A stretch of 64,000 nt of DNA from the NCBI RefSeq assembly GCF_000153345.1, contig NZ_CH724125.1:1658082-1722081 (forward strand). Reading direction: 5' to 3'. The notes below the pieces were generated by a model, which was given only the letters and a program-made list of their open reading frames with translations, did no database searches and was not told the origin of the DNA. A program made the translations under genes and the position numbers. The DNA is from Neptuniibacter caesariensis. Its GTDB lineage: Bacteria; Pseudomonadota; Gammaproteobacteria; Pseudomonadales; Balneatricaceae. Shown here one piece after another: positions 54,263 to 62,662 of this stretch. Each line of letters opens with the position of its first letter. Position 1 is the first letter of the stretch.

Positions 54263-55003
54263 TTACCTCAGATAACCCTGAAGGCGCTGCTGTATTGCTT
54301 TAGGGTTCTGTCCCTCAGCAATAAACATCAGACCTTCCAAAACCATTTCCTGATATTGGTATCGTACCAAGACCAGATTTTTAATCTTGTTAGCAACCGG
54401 TATCAGGAATAAGTTAGCTAGCCCGATACCATATATTGTTGCCACAAAAGCGGTAGCTATGCCGGCCCCCAAACTATCAGGGTCTGAAAGGTTGCTCATC
54501 ACGTGAATTAACCCAAGCACCGCACCAATAATACCAAGGGTAGGCGCATACCCACCCATACTCTCAATTACTTTAGCACCTTGCAGGTCTCGCTGCTCAG
54601 CTGTAATCAGCTCTACTTCAAGTGTTCCGCGAATAACATCTGCACCTTTACCATCAACCAGCAAAAGCAAACCCGCTTTAACAAAAGGATCGCTTTCTTT
54701 TTCTGCCTCTTTCTCCAGGGCTAAAAGTCCTTTTCTACGAGCCACTACACACCACTGCACAATTCTATCGATGCTACCCTTAAAATCCTGATTATTCCGA
54801 CCGAACGCCCAGCCCAATAATCGAACGGCCCGACGCACATCCTGAGCCGGAGACTGAATGATAGCTGCTGCCAGGGTTCCTAAAATAACGATAGCTGCGG
54901 CAGGTAAATTGAGGAGTTCTTCAACATGACCTCCTTCAAGATAGTTACCACCAAGCACCGCGGCAAAAGCCAGTAGGACTCCAAAAAATGCCGTTAAATC
55001 CAT
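54263..55003 (-). CDS. motC: Flagellar motor protein MotC (MotA family)
   Basis: 246 residues with four membrane helices and the MotA features EELLNLPAAAIVILGTLAA, GGYAPTLGIIGAVLGLIHVM and ATAFVATIYGIGLANLFLIP. It is the ion-channel partner of MotD. It lies four bases after cheB in the fliA-che-mot operon. Confidence 0.95.
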   Translation of the reverse strand: MDLTAFFGVLLAFAAVLGGNYLEGGHVEELLNLPAAAIVILGTLAAAIIQSPAQDVRRAVRLLGWAFGRNNQDFKGSIDRIVQWCVVARRKGLLALEKEAEKESDPFVKAGLLLLVDGKGADVIRGTLEVELITAEQRDLQGAKVIESMGGYAPTLGIIGAVLGLIHVMSNLSDPDSLGAGIATAFVATIYGIGLANLFLIPVANKIKNLVLVRYQYQEMVLEGLMFIAEGQNPKAIQQRLQGYLR

Positions 55004-55007
55004 TCGA

Positions 55008-56237
55008 CTACCTGCTAGTCAGCGCTGCAGCAAACTGCGACAAATCCAGAATTTCATTCGCAAGCCCAGCATTTACAACCGCCTGCGGCATACCATAAAT
55101 CGTGCAACTCTCTTTATTCTGTGCCCAAACCGTCGCTCCCTGCTGGCGCAACATCTTTGCGCCATCGCAACCATCCGCTCCCATCCCCGTCAGAATAACA
55201 GCGAGTACTTTTTTGCCAAACGTTTTTGAAACAGAGGCGTAGGTCACATCAACACTGGGTTTATATGTTAAACGCTCATCACCCGGCATAATTCGCACTT
55301 TGTCCTGCGACCTGGGATCAACAATCATTTGATGACCACCTGGTGCCAACAGTGCCGTACCAGGCCTCAATTGGTCACCATCCTCAGCCTCTTTAACCTT
55401 AATATTGCACTGTTGATTCAACCGCGTAGCAAAAACTGAAGTAAACGTTTTTGGCATATGCTGAACCAGCAATATTGGATAAGGATAATTGGCAGGTAGC
55501 TCCGTCAGGATCTGCTGCAAAGCGGCAGGTCCACCCGTTGAAGAACCAATGACGACAATCTTACAATCCGAAGGAACAGAGACTTTCTTAGAAAACGAAG
55601 CCTTTGTTACAGCGGTTTTAGGCTCAGGCGTAGCCGGCTTATTTAAAGGTGAGCTCTTAGATTGAGAAGATGAAGGCAGCGGTCTATTGCTTGTAGCCGA
55701 CATCGCCTTTCGCTGAGGAGCTGAAGCAGAACCTAACCTTGAAGGCCGTTTTTCAGCGTCGGGGCGAAAAACCATGGACTTACTTCGCGAATCACTGCTG
55801 CGGAACTCGCTAGTAAAAGTACTGCGTTGTTTAGCATGCCGGGAACGACCAAGCTCAACTACTTTATCACGTAGCTGTTTTTCCAATGACGCAGAATGCT
55901 CCATCCAAGCACGCATATCTTTAGAAAGATAATCTAAAGCCCCCGCTTCAAGTGCTTGCAAGGTAACCTGAGCCCCCTCATGCGTCAGAGACGACAGCAT
56001 GAGGATATTTGTCGGACATTCCCTCATGATAACGCGAACTGCCTCAATGCCATTCATCTGCGGCATTTCAACATCCATCGTAATCAAATCTGGTTTTAGC
56101 AGCTTAGCTTTCTCAACTCCATCGCTACCATTTTGCGCGGAACCAACCACCTCAATCCTGCTGTCACCAGAGAGCAGATCGCTGATTCTATGCCTGAAGA
56201 AAGCAGAATCATCAACGATCAAAACCTTAACTGGCAT
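55008..56237 (-). CDS. cheB: Chemotaxis protein-glutamate methylesterase CheB
   Basis: 409 residues. The receiver domain has the phosphorylation site Asp55 (LITMDVEMPQMNG). A Ser/Lys/Pro-rich linker at about residues 135-215 is longer than in E. coli (349 residues in total). The methylesterase domain has its catalytic Ser in VIGSSTGGPAAL, His in LVQHMPKTFTS and Asp in ILTGMGADG. CheB removes methyl groups from chemoreceptors for adaptation. It lies 24 bases after cheA. Confidence 0.97.
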   Translation of the reverse strand: MPVKVLIVDDSAFFRHRISDLLSGDSRIEVVGSAQNGSDGVEKAKLLKPDLITMDVEMPQMNGIEAVRVIMRECPTNILMLSSLTHEGAQVTLQALEAGALDYLSKDMRAWMEHSASLEKQLRDKVVELGRSRHAKQRSTFTSEFRSSDSRSKSMVFRPDAEKRPSRLGSASAPQRKAMSATSNRPLPSSSQSKSSPLNKPATPEPKTAVTKASFSKKVSVPSDCKIVVIGSSTGGPAALQQILTELPANYPYPILLVQHMPKTFTSVFATRLNQQCNIKVKEAEDGDQLRPGTALLAPGGHQMIVDPRSQDKVRIMPGDERLTYKPSVDVTYASVSKTFGKKVLAVILTGMGADGCDGAKMLRQQGATVWAQNKESCTIYGMPQAVVNAGLANEILDLSQFAAALTSR

Positions 56238-56261
56238 AAATTACGCTCTCCGCAACGCGCC

Positions 56262-58340
56262 TCATGAAGCGTAATGTTTTAACAGGTTTGGAATATCGAT
56301 AATTAAAGCGATACGGCCATCACCTGTAATTGTCGCTCCTGACAGGCCCGGTGTACCGTGAAGGATCGTTCCGAGAGGTTTGATAACAACCTCTTCCTGG
56401 CCAACCAACTGATCAACAACAAAGCCAACACGCTGAGTACCGACAGTTACGATAACTACGTGCCCTTGTTCAGGCAGATCAGCGCTTTGCTGACCATCAA
56501 TCAGCCAACGCTTAAGGTGGAATAGCGGAAGCGCCTGATCTCGAACAATAATAACCTGCTGACCATCAACCACATTCGTTTTAGTCAGGTCCAGATTAAA
56601 GATCTCATTAACGTTAACCAGTGGCAGTGCAAACGCCTGATCTTCCAGAATAACCATCAAGGTAGGCATGATCGCCAATGTCAATGGAACCTGAATAGCG
56701 ATTCGAGAACCCTGGCCGATAACAGAATCAATACTTAGCGTGCCGTTTAGCTGGGTAATTTTGGTTTTAACCACATCCATACCCACGCCTCGACCGGAGA
56801 CGTCAGAAATCTCTTTCTTCGTTGAGAAACCTGCGGCAAAGATCAGGTTAAAACACTCTTGCTCAGTCAAACGACGGGCTGCTTCTGCATCCATCATTCC
56901 TCTTTCAATCGCAAGATTTCGCAGCTTCTCTGCATCCATTCCGGCGCCATCGTCCTGAATTACCAGAAGAATATGATCACCTTCCTGTTCAGCGGACAGC
57001 AATACATGACCTTCACGAGGCTTACCCGCAGCTTCACGTACATCCGGTGCTTCAATACCATGATCGACCGCATTACGAACCAAGTGAATCAATGGATCGG
57101 CAAGTGCTTCAACCAGGTTTTTATCCAGGTCGGTATCTTCACCACGCAACTCCAGGCGGATCTCTTTCTTAAGATTACGCGATAGGTCGCGAATCAAGCG
57201 AGGGAAACGACCAAACACCTTTTTAACGGGCTGCATTCGGGTCTTCATAACGGACATCTGCAGGTCTGCCGTGACCATGTCCAGTGTACCCAAAGCTTTA
57301 GCCATCTCTTCGTCTTCACGGGTTACACCCAAACGAACCAGACGGTTACGAACCAATACCAGCTCACCCACCATGTTCATGATTTTATCAAGAAGGCGCG
57401 TATCGACCCTTACATTGCTTTCAGCCTGTGGTTTGGCTTGCTGATGAGCAGCTTTAACCGCAGCCGCAGCCGCACTTTCTTTTGTTTCTGGAGCGGCCGG
57501 AGCTGGAGCTGCAGGCTTCGGCGCAGCTGCCGGAGTAGGAGCCGGAGTAGGAGCTGGCGCAGCTTGCGGAGCTGGAGCTGGTGCGCTTGATGGGGTAAAC
57601 GCCCCCTTTCCTTGCGCTTGAAGCTCATCAAGCAAGGCTTCAAATTCATCTTCTGTAATAAGGTCTTCACCGCCAGCATTTGCTGGTTCAGCCGCAGGCG
57701 CTTTGGTTTCAGCACCTGGCCCCTTACCTTCGCCATGAAGCTCATCCAGAAGAGATTCAAATTCATCTTCAGTGATCAGACCATCATCTGCTTTCTCATC
57801 AGCTGCAGGTTCTGCTCCGCCAATATCATCCAGGAGCATATCAAACTCATCCTGGCTTTTATCTGGTCCGTTATTAGCAGCGGCTACAGGTGCAGGTTCA
57901 GGAGCTGCAACAGGAGGCTCAGGAGCAGCAGGTGCCTCGGCAACAGGGCCACCACCTTTAGTAAAAGCAACTAGCGCTTGTATAAGTTGAGGATCGGCAC
58001 TTTCCGGTTCTTCGCCATTACGAACCTGTTCGAACATTACATTAACTGTGTCCAGCGCCTGCAACACAACATCCATTAGCTCAGGGGAAACTTTAATCTC
58101 CCCATTTCGAAGCATATCGAAGAGGTTTTCCGCGTTATGGCAGCAATCGACCATTGGCTCCAACTGCAGGAAGCCCGCGCCCCCTTTTACGGTATGAAAG
58201 CCACGAAAAATAGCGTTGAGTAGATCACTGTCGTCTGGGCGCTGCTCCAGATCAACTAACTGCTCAGATAATTGCTCAAGAATCTCTCCTGCCTCAACAA
58301 GAAAATCCTCAAGAATTTCCTGATCCACTTCCAAACTCAT
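56262..58340 (-). CDS. cheA: Chemotaxis histidine kinase CheA
   Basis: 692 residues. The Hpt domain has phospho-His49 (FRGFHTVKGGAGFL). Dimerisation begins near residue 311 (VDTRLLDKIMNMVGELVLVRNRL), the ATPase has DNLVEAL-type HLVRNAVDHGIE and VSGRGVGMDVVK, and a CheW-like domain ends the protein. Between Hpt and dimerisation domain there is no normal P2 domain but an Ala/Pro-rich linker. It holds three acidic motifs, SQDEFDMLLDDI (162-173), ITEDEFESLLDEL (189-201) and ITEDEFEALLDEL (228-240), which look like the CheY-binding ends of FliM and CheZ. AGAGGAG precedes the ATG. Confidence 0.97.
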   Translation of the reverse strand: MSLEVDQEILEDFLVEAGEILEQLSEQLVDLEQRPDDSDLLNAIFRGFHTVKGGAGFLQLEPMVDCCHNAENLFDMLRNGEIKVSPELMDVVLQALDTVNVMFEQVRNGEEPESADPQLIQALVAFTKGGGPVAEAPAAPEPPVAAPEPAPVAAANNGPDKSQDEFDMLLDDIGGAEPAADEKADDGLITEDEFESLLDELHGEGKGPGAETKAPAAEPANAGGEDLITEDEFEALLDELQAQGKGAFTPSSAPAPAPQAAPAPTPAPTPAAAPKPAAPAPAAPETKESAAAAAVKAAHQQAKPQAESNVRVDTRLLDKIMNMVGELVLVRNRLVRLGVTREDEEMAKALGTLDMVTADLQMSVMKTRMQPVKKVFGRFPRLIRDLSRNLKKEIRLELRGEDTDLDKNLVEALADPLIHLVRNAVDHGIEAPDVREAAGKPREGHVLLSAEQEGDHILLVIQDDGAGMDAEKLRNLAIERGMMDAEAARRLTEQECFNLIFAAGFSTKKEISDVSGRGVGMDVVKTKITQLNGTLSIDSVIGQGSRIAIQVPLTLAIMPTLMVILEDQAFALPLVNVNEIFNLDLTKTNVVDGQQVIIVRDQALPLFHLKRWLIDGQQSADLPEQGHVVIVTVGTQRVGFVVDQLVGQEEVVIKPLGTILHGTPGLSGATITGDGRIALIIDIPNLLKHYAS

Positions 58341-58352
58341 ACGGCGCTCCTC

Positions 58353-59147
58353 TTAAAAACCCAGACTGGATAGCAAGTCATCGACTTCATCTTGATTGCT
58401 GACAACATCAGCACTGTCTTTTTTAACCTGCGGCCCTTCAGCCTGAATAGGATTCTTTTTGTTTTCCTGGTCTGTTTCAGTTGTCGGTTGCACTTCAATA
58501 CCTGACAACTTCTCAACTTTCGCCGCCATCTCCATCAAACTAATAAGATGGGTCTCAACATTCGTAACCAAATTGATTACACGACGAATTAACTGCCCAG
58601 TTATATCCTGATAGCTTTGAGACACTACGATATCAGTCAATTCGGTCCGTAGCGTTTCTATCGTTTTTTCAGATTCTTCTTTCACCGCACAAGTACGGTC
58701 ATAAACACCATTAAGCGAATCATGCTCCTTCTCTAACTGCCCAACTAAAAGCAGAAGATCCTTAAAGCGTTCGCTTTGTGAGTCCAACTGATCAACAAGA
58801 CCGAGAGCCTTATCAACGCGATCCATAGTTTCATGGGCGTTTTTTTCAGTTACCTCAATAACATAGTTCAATCGGTCCGCGGCGTCAGCATCTTCAGGGG
58901 CAGATTCATCGTCTAATTGAAGACTACTGCCTAGTTCACTGGAAAAAGCTTTAATCGCTTCATGTAATCCACGCGTAAGGTGCCCTACTTCTGTAAAGAA
59001 GGTCTTATGCCGAAATTCGTGAAGCTCCTGGATAATATCCATTGCATCAGACAAATTACCCTCATTCAAAACTGAGACTAATTCCTGAGCCTTTAGCTGA
59101 AGCTCCATTTCAAAATGCCCAAACCCTTTGCCAGTTCCTGAAATCAT
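58353..59147 (-). CDS. cheZ: CheY-P phosphatase CheZ
   Basis: About 264 residues, mostly a long helical hairpin (ELVSVLNEGNLSDAMDIIQEL; DIVVSQSYQDITGQLIRRVINLV with the catalytic Asp and Gln of the VxxSQxYQDxTGQ motif). A disordered linker and the CheY-docking tail QDEVDDLLSSLGF follow. CheZ removes phosphate from CheY-P. ATG at 59147 with AAGG ten bases upstream is preferred over TTG at 59153. It lies between cheY and cheA. Confidence 0.95.
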   Translation of the reverse strand: MISGTGKGFGHFEMELQLKAQELVSVLNEGNLSDAMDIIQELHEFRHKTFFTEVGHLTRGLHEAIKAFSSELGSSLQLDDESAPEDADAADRLNYVIEVTEKNAHETMDRVDKALGLVDQLDSQSERFKDLLLLVGQLEKEHDSLNGVYDRTCAVKEESEKTIETLRTELTDIVVSQSYQDITGQLIRRVINLVTNVETHLISLMEMAAKVEKLSGIEVQPTTETDQENKKNPIQAEGPQVKKDSADVVSNQDEVDDLLSSLGF

Positions 59148-59165
59148 TACCAAAAGACCTTTTTT

Positions 59166-59549
59166 TTAGCCCAAGCGTTCAAAGATCTTATCAATCTTTT
59201 CTTTAAGCACAGCCGCAGTAAACGGCTTAACCACATAACCATTAACACCAGCCTGGGCTGCTGCAATAATCTGCTCTTTCTTAGCTTCTGCGGTTACCAT
59301 AAGAACAGGCATATGCGCCAGATTCGGATCTGAGCGAACTTCTTTTAACAGATCGATCCCGGTCATGCCTGGCATATTCCAGTCAGTCACCAGAAAATCG
59401 ATCCCACCCTGTTTAAGTATTGGCAAAGCGGTCTGACCATCATCAGCTTCCTGAACATTGGTCATACCCAGATCGCGCAACAGGTTTTTAATAATTCGTC
59501 TCATTGTGGAAAAATCATCCACTACAAGAATTTTCATGTCTTTATTCAA
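59166..59549 (-). CDS. cheY: Chemotaxis response regulator CheY
   Basis: 127 residues. A single receiver domain with acidic pocket VVDD, phospho-Asp56 ([12 protein letters not shown]), Thr in [10 protein letters not shown] and Lys in VVKPFT. CheY-P binds the flagellar switch FliM. The start is TTG at 59549, because GGGAGG lies five bases upstream; the ATG four codons later would be 17 bases from it. A promoter at 59595-59623 can drive it separately from fliA. Confidence 0.97.
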   Translation of the reverse strand: MNKDMKILVVDDFSTMRRIIKNLLRDLGMTNVQEADDGQTALPILKQGGIDFLVTDWNMPGMTGIDLLKEVRSDPNLAHMPVLMVTAEAKKEQIIAAAQAGVNGYVVKPFTAAVLKEKIDKIFERLG

Positions 59550-59594
59550 GACGGCCTCCCGTTAGAAATACGCAACTCATTGAGTCTACACTTA

Positions 59595-59623
59595 ATTAGC
59601 GCAATTACGTTGAGTCTGGTCAA
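59595..59623 (-). promoter_or_regulatory. Candidate promoter for cheY
   Basis: On the minus strand TTGACC (59618-59623), a 17-base spacer and GCTAAT (59595-59600). The element lies in the 81-base fliA-cheY gap. No sigma-28 pattern was recognised in the gap. Confidence 0.45.
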
Positions 59624-59630
59624 CCATTTT

Positions 59631-60341
59631 CTATTGCCATTCACTGAGACGAGATCGTAATCTCAACGCAGCCTGGCTATGGATTTGACTCACCCTAGAC
59701 TCACTTACCCCTAAAACCTGTCCTATCTCTTTTAGGTTTAGCTCTTCATCATAATAGAGCGCAAGCACTAATTTTTCCCGTTCTGGCAAATTATTTATAG
59801 CTTCACTTAAAGCTTTTAAAAATGCTTCGCGCTCAATATGTTTATTAGGACCCGGATCATCATTTGCAAATGACTCACCTGGACCTTCATGCTCAGGGTT
59901 CAGCATCTCTTCAAAACTGAAGAGTCTGCTATCTAAACTATCTTTTAAAAGATTATGGTATTCATCAACACTGATACCTAATTCTTTAGCAACTTCCGAG
60001 TCACTCGCATCTCGTCCTGTGCGAGCTTCTATCTGCTGTATGGCCTCAGTAACACGTCGACTGTTACGGTGTACAGATCGAGGAGTCCAATCTCCTCGTC
60101 TTACCTCATCAATGATGGAGCCACGAATGCGGATCCCTGCATATGTTTCAAAACTTGCCCCTTTAGAGGCATCGTATTTGCTGGCGGCCTCCAATAGCCC
60201 AATCATTCCAGCCTGAATAAGATCATCCAGCAATACAGTAGACGGCAACCGAGCCAATAAATGGTGAGCAATACGTTTAACCAGCGGAGCATATTGCTCT
60301 ATCAACTCTTCACTGGTCTGTAATTGCAGCTGGTTATACAT
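59631..60341 (-). CDS. fliA: Flagellar sigma factor FliA (sigma-28)
   Basis: 236 residues with sigma regions 2 to 4: LVKRIAHHLLARLPSTVLLDDLIQAGMIGLLEA, YAGIRIRGSIIDEVRRGDWTPRS, and region 4 NLKEIGQVLGVSESRVSQIHSQA. FliA transcribes late flagellar and chemotaxis genes. AGAGGCGG lies directly before the ATG. It begins 12 bases after fleN, in the order flhA-flhF-fleN-fliA. Confidence 0.98.
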   Translation of the reverse strand: MYNQLQLQTSEELIEQYAPLVKRIAHHLLARLPSTVLLDDLIQAGMIGLLEAASKYDASKGASFETYAGIRIRGSIIDEVRRGDWTPRSVHRNSRRVTEAIQQIEARTGRDASDSEVAKELGISVDEYHNLLKDSLDSRLFSFEEMLNPEHEGPGESFANDDPGPNKHIEREAFLKALSEAINNLPEREKLVLALYYDEELNLKEIGQVLGVSESRVSQIHSQAALRLRSRLSEWQ

Positions 60342-60353
60342 ACCGCCTCTAAC

Positions 60354-61181
60354 TTAACCTGATGGGCGAACTCCCTGAACGAGCCGCTCAACAAAAAACT
60401 CTAAATGACCACGCGGCACATTCAACACTGGCCACCCATTTACTTTATTCGCTAATTGACGATATGCCAAGGAGACTTTGCTTTTTGGAAACGCTTTTAA
60501 AACAGGAACTTGACGTTGCACAGCCTTGCGAACATTTTCATCATAAGGGATTGATCCTACATATTGAAGTGTGACATCAAGAAAGCGGTCAGTCACAGTC
60601 AATAATTTACCAAACATATTCCGCCCTTCCTGCTCGCTTCGCACCATATTTGCGAGCACACGGAAACGCGTCATCTTATAATCCCTATTTAACAGTTTAA
60701 TTAAAGCATAAGCATCAGTAATCGAGGTAGGTTCATCACAAACAACTACCAAAACTTCCTGAGCGGCTCTTACAAAACTTACCACAGATTCGGAGATACC
60801 TGCGGCTGTATCAATAATCAACACATCGATATCATCAGCCACTTCATTAAAGGCATGAATAAGTTCCGCATGCTCATGCGTAGAAAGCGAGGTCATCTCC
60901 TGAGTACCAGAAGAGGCAGGCACAATTTTCATGTTTTCGGTAACATCCAGCATGATGTCTTTTAAGCCACAGTCGCCATTCAGCACATCCGCGACCGTCT
61001 TAGAAGGCCTAAGACCGAGCATAACATCCACATTTGCCAGACCCAGATCGGCATCCATCAAGATGGAGCGCTGCCCCAGATCACCCAGTGCAAGCCCCAG
61101 ATTGACAGAAACGTTGGTTTTACCCACTCCGCCTTTACCGCCAGTTACCGCGATTACCTTTACGGGTTTATGTTGAGTCAT
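60354..61181 (-). CDS. fleN: Flagellar number regulator FleN (FlhG)
   Basis: 275 residues, MinD/ParA-type ATPase with Walker A GGKGGVGKTN (residues 14-23), MDADLGLANVDVMLGL and IIDTAAGISESVVSF. FleN limits the number of polar flagella and opposes the FleQ activator. It begins 15 bases after flhF, its usual partner. Confidence 0.96.
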   Translation of the reverse strand: MTQHKPVKVIAVTGGKGGVGKTNVSVNLGLALGDLGQRSILMDADLGLANVDVMLGLRPSKTVADVLNGDCGLKDIMLDVTENMKIVPASSGTQEMTSLSTHEHAELIHAFNEVADDIDVLIIDTAAGISESVVSFVRAAQEVLVVVCDEPTSITDAYALIKLLNRDYKMTRFRVLANMVRSEQEGRNMFGKLLTVTDRFLDVTLQYVGSIPYDENVRKAVQRQVPVLKAFPKSKVSLAYRQLANKVNGWPVLNVPRGHLEFFVERLVQGVRPSG

Positions 61182-61196
61182 TTTAATCGTCCGCCA

Positions 61197-62621
61197 TTAA
61201 CCCGTTTTATAAATTGAATTGAGCGCTGCTGCTTGCCTTTCCGCTTCCAGACCTCGCTGCGCTGTTACCACCGCCCGACTAACAAGATCTTTCTTCTGAG
61301 CAACATTGATGTCATCAGGAATTCTTTGCCCGTCAGTGACATAAGTTACCGGCAGGCGCTTTTCCACAATAAGCGAAATGGCTTCTCCCAGACTCCCGGA
61401 CTCATCCATCTTACTTAGCACACAGCCATTCAAGCCCAGAGACTGGTAAGCATTATAGGCCTGCTCCACCACACGACGCTGACTACTACAGGAAACCACC
61501 AGCAATTTTTTCAACCGCAGCGTAACTGAAGCCAACATTTCTAGCTGTGATTCACTATGGGGTTCCTGAGCATTCAAACCTGCAGTATCAATAAGTACTA
61601 ATCGCTTATTCCTAAGTGAATGCAGCACTTCATCAAGGCTATTATTTTCATCAACAACCCTAACTGGCACATCTAAAATCCGACCAAAAGTCCGTAACTG
61701 CTCATGAGCTGCTATACGGTATGTGTCCGTAGTCACAAGCGCCAAGCTGGAGCTCCCGTATTTAAGAACATGCCTGGCTGCCAGCTTACCGATAGTCGTT
61801 GTCTTACCCACTCCCGTAGGACCGACAAAGGCAAGCATGCCACCTCGCTCTATATAATCTTCACCCTGCACGGGAATGGCATCAGACAATCGACCTAGCG
61901 CGTTTTTCCAGGCCTTATCTGGCGCAAGGTTATTTTCAATCCCTGTCAAAAGGTGTGTGGCTAGCCTTTCACTTACGCCGAGCAGCTCAAATTTTTTCTG
62001 CAGAGGTGTTTTTACAACTTCGGGGGTGGCCACTTGAGATAGCACTTGCTGATTTAGCAACTGTTTCAACTGCGCTATTTCATCCTGCATAGACTGAATC
62101 AACTGATTACCAGCCCCTACCTGGGGCTCAGTAGCAGACAGCTCATCCTGCAGATCAATACCTAGTGACGCATCATCAAGTGCGTTTCCCTGCATGTAAT
62201 TTTTATGCGCCTGATTAGCCTTCTGCTTCTGCCTTTGCTTGAGAGAAGTAAGAATGGAACGCAGCTCTTCATCGGTTTCCGGTTCCATTTGCTTGTTAAC
62301 TGTTCCGACGGGATCACGAGCCACCGTAGACTGCTGCTGTGCTTCGGCAATCTGCAAACGCGCTTTTTGAAGCTCACTATTAAGGGCTTCTGACCTCCCA
62401 CCAGTTAGAACATCGATCTGCTCCTGACGGGAAGCAACCTTTTTCTGCTTCTTGGAAAATTCTCGCTGTGCAGCCTCATAGTCATCCTCATGCGCAGCCA
62501 CCACCTCAACACCACCGGCAACTCGGTGATTTGAAACAATAACCGCTTCCGGTCCAATTTCATCTCGGACCCTGCGCATAGCCTGACGCATATCTGGAGC
62601 AAAAAAGCGTTTTACTTTCAT
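61197..62621 (-). CDS. flhF: Flagellar biosynthesis GTPase FlhF
   Basis: 474 residues. The start MKVKRFFAPDMRQAMRRVR is typical of FlhF, followed by a variable Gln/Lys-rich B domain and an SRP-type NG GTPase domain: GPTGVGKTTTIGKLAARHV near residue 264, VTTDTYRIAAHEQL, LIDTAGLN, and LSKMDESGSLG. FlhF sets the polar site of the flagellum. It begins 41 bases after flhA. Confidence 0.97.
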   Translation of the reverse strand: MKVKRFFAPDMRQAMRRVRDEIGPEAVIVSNHRVAGGVEVVAAHEDDYEAAQREFSKKQKKVASRQEQIDVLTGGRSEALNSELQKARLQIAEAQQQSTVARDPVGTVNKQMEPETDEELRSILTSLKQRQKQKANQAHKNYMQGNALDDASLGIDLQDELSATEPQVGAGNQLIQSMQDEIAQLKQLLNQQVLSQVATPEVVKTPLQKKFELLGVSERLATHLLTGIENNLAPDKAWKNALGRLSDAIPVQGEDYIERGGMLAFVGPTGVGKTTTIGKLAARHVLKYGSSSLALVTTDTYRIAAHEQLRTFGRILDVPVRVVDENNSLDEVLHSLRNKRLVLIDTAGLNAQEPHSESQLEMLASVTLRLKKLLVVSCSSQRRVVEQAYNAYQSLGLNGCVLSKMDESGSLGEAISLIVEKRLPVTYVTDGQRIPDDINVAQKKDLVSRAVVTAQRGLEAERQAAALNSIYKTG

Positions 62622-62662
62622 ATCAATTCCTTATCGGCCACACAGGCGGAGCCTGAAGCAAA

